In this document: in pieces, positions 62,612 to 64,000 of the stretch
How the letters are laid out: the number at the start of each line of letters is the position of its first letter
Numbering within the stretch: the stretch's first letter is position 1
From: Larimichthys crocea
Taxonomy: Eukaryota > Chordata > Actinopteri > Sciaenidae
Assembly (NCBI RefSeq): GCF_000972845.2
Contig: NC_040012.1
Location: forward strand, 10,471,927 to 10,535,926
Length of the DNA stretch: 64,000 nucleotides
Direction of reading: 5' to 3'
The notes under the pieces: generated by a model
The model's input: only the letters and a program-made list of their open reading frames with translations
What the model was told of the DNA's origin: nothing
The model's database searches: none
Program-made: the position numbers and the translations under genes

Positions 62612-64000
62612 GACATTGAGCAGTGAGTTAACAGCAGTGCGCCTTACCGCCCACTCCCTCTCCAGTCTTCCTTTCGTGCTTCCTGTGGGATTGAAGAGGA
62701 GTATCGTTTTAACAGGGAAGGAGAATGAAGAAAAAGAAAGAGGGGAGGTTGGGGGGGGGTTGTCTTGGCTAGAATGGGCTTCAATAGGGAGAATGCCTGG
62801 ACGTTAAAGAGGAAGTGGGTTGAATGTTGGAACATTTCAGGAGAATGGTGGGTGCATTATTGGAATTTAAATGGGGCTGGGGCTAATGGAGGTTGTGTGA
62901 GTTTTGGGTAACAGGAGTGGGATTGTTTGGTTCCTTCATGGAGGACTAATGGCCTTACCAACAGGGCATGTGGGAGAATTATCTGACTAATGATATGTAT
63001 CGCTTGATTATTTGGGGCCATCATTTTGAAACTCTTGTATACTGGTCACATCTGGAGAGAACTAGGAGTGCAGCTGTGTTTAACTAATGCCAATAAATCA
63101 ACCTGTTGCCTAGTAATTTGTGCCTTTTTCAATGATCATTTATGGTTTTTTAAATCTATTTTATCACTATTGGGGAATGAACGCATCATTCACTATTGAG
63201 ATAATGTGCCGTAGTCTTTAACCCCATGTACATGGATAGTATCTGTATGCTCTATATTAATTTAAAACCACAAATTTAATAAATAAATTGATCTGAAAGT
63301 TAAAACTGGTTCTGGTTCTGGGATGTGGACAATTTTTGATGTCACAAGGTCTTAGAAATGGTGATCACAGTATGCAAGAGTGTGAGTATACATGCTGTAT
63401 TCCTGTGTTTGTGCAGAACCTAAATCCACGGTTTCCTCACGCTGAGGTGGAGAGTAAACATTATGATGGGCCCAGCCACAGGTATCTGGAGTGTCTCACT
63501 GACTGGTAGAGAGTGCTCTTCAGGAGCAGAGAGTAAACATTAGCCTTTTTGGTCTTTATTTGGTCACTTTGCCTAGCTTTTAACAGACTAAACTTCACTG
63601 ACTGTGCTCTAACTCAGGCAGGGCAGAGTTGAACTGTTTCAGTGGGATGCTTCATTTGCGTTTGTGTTCTACAGCAGGCTGCTCCAACGTTTTGTCCCCT
63701 TTGTTAGCCTTCAGGGAAAGGTCAGCAATGTTCATACATCAAGCGTAAGGCTTTACACCCGGTTTCCACAGTTTGACCCCACAGTCGGCTCCTATGTCCC
63801 ACATCTACGCCTTGGTTAGCTAAACCACAAACCACTCCTGACTCTCCTTTTTTTTCCCCCCGTCACACTTCCTGTCCACCCGTTCTCCAGAACATAACGT
63901 TGTGTACTAATACTACGTCCTCCTCCTCCGCTGGAGACGACAATCAGCTGCCATCTGCTTCAGCATCACAGGGTAATGTCTGCAACTGACCCTGTGCAAA

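Larger units (their letters stand above)
49446..64000 (+). other. Probable long first intron, running off the window
   Basis: No second coding exon, no long conserved open frame and no RNA gene was recognised. The stretch contains simple repeats ((TTG)n near 51108-51135, poly-A at 59758-59775), a fish interspersed repeat at 58795-59070, an inverted-repeat block at 60763-61034 and a G-rich tract at 62556-62611. Open frames above 60 codons here show no recognisable protein features. Confidence 0.45.

Overview
The window reads as nuclear DNA of a bony fish, probably a spiny-rayed teleost. The genes are vertebrate and split by spliceosomal introns. The spaces between them hold repeats typical of fish (hAT/BED elements, LINE tails, fish SINE-like units and many microsatellites). 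There are no bacterial-style operons, and no tRNA, rRNA or CRISPR was seen. All gene models below were built by eye from open frames, GT/AG splice sites, matching intron phases and remembered family features.

Layout. (1) 73-1341, plus strand: a two-exon C1q-like synaptic organiser of the C1ql3 type. (2) 2951-7440, minus strand: a complete four-exon pter gene (349 codons, metal ligands intact), convergent with c1ql3; its third intron carries a broken hAT element. (3) 8.1-13.3 kb: repeat-rich DNA with a diverged duplication, one copy of which contains a solo-LTR-like insertion (9171-9677, 5-bp target duplication) while the other copy preserves the empty site. (4) 13.3-25.3 kb: a cluster of four small secreted cysteine-rich protein genes (strands +, -, -, +) plus the relic of a fifth. 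All four share five coding exons and identical intron phases (2,0,0,1). I do not recognise the family; this is the best candidate for an undescribed system here. (5) 29323-42589, minus strand: a complete ten-exon membrane-type matrix metalloproteinase, mmp16-like (613 codons), with signal peptide, cysteine switch, furin site, zinc site, hinge, hemopexin domain, membrane helix and cytoplasmic tail. (6) 49367-49445, plus strand: one signal-peptide exon, possibly plxdc2, followed by at least 14.5 kb of apparent intron to the window edge.

How the genes may work together. C1ql3-type proteins act outside neurons, MMP16 acts at the cell surface, PTER is a cytosolic amidohydrolase-fold enzyme, and the clustered small proteins are predicted to be secreted. 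They look like neighbours rather than one pathway. The cluster behaves like a fast-evolving tandem family: it shows mixed strands, gain and loss of a cysteine pair, a Val-Pro expansion, an exact 45-bp in-frame duplication and a decayed copy. That pattern suits a secreted defence, reproductive or mucosal product, but the sequence does not show which.
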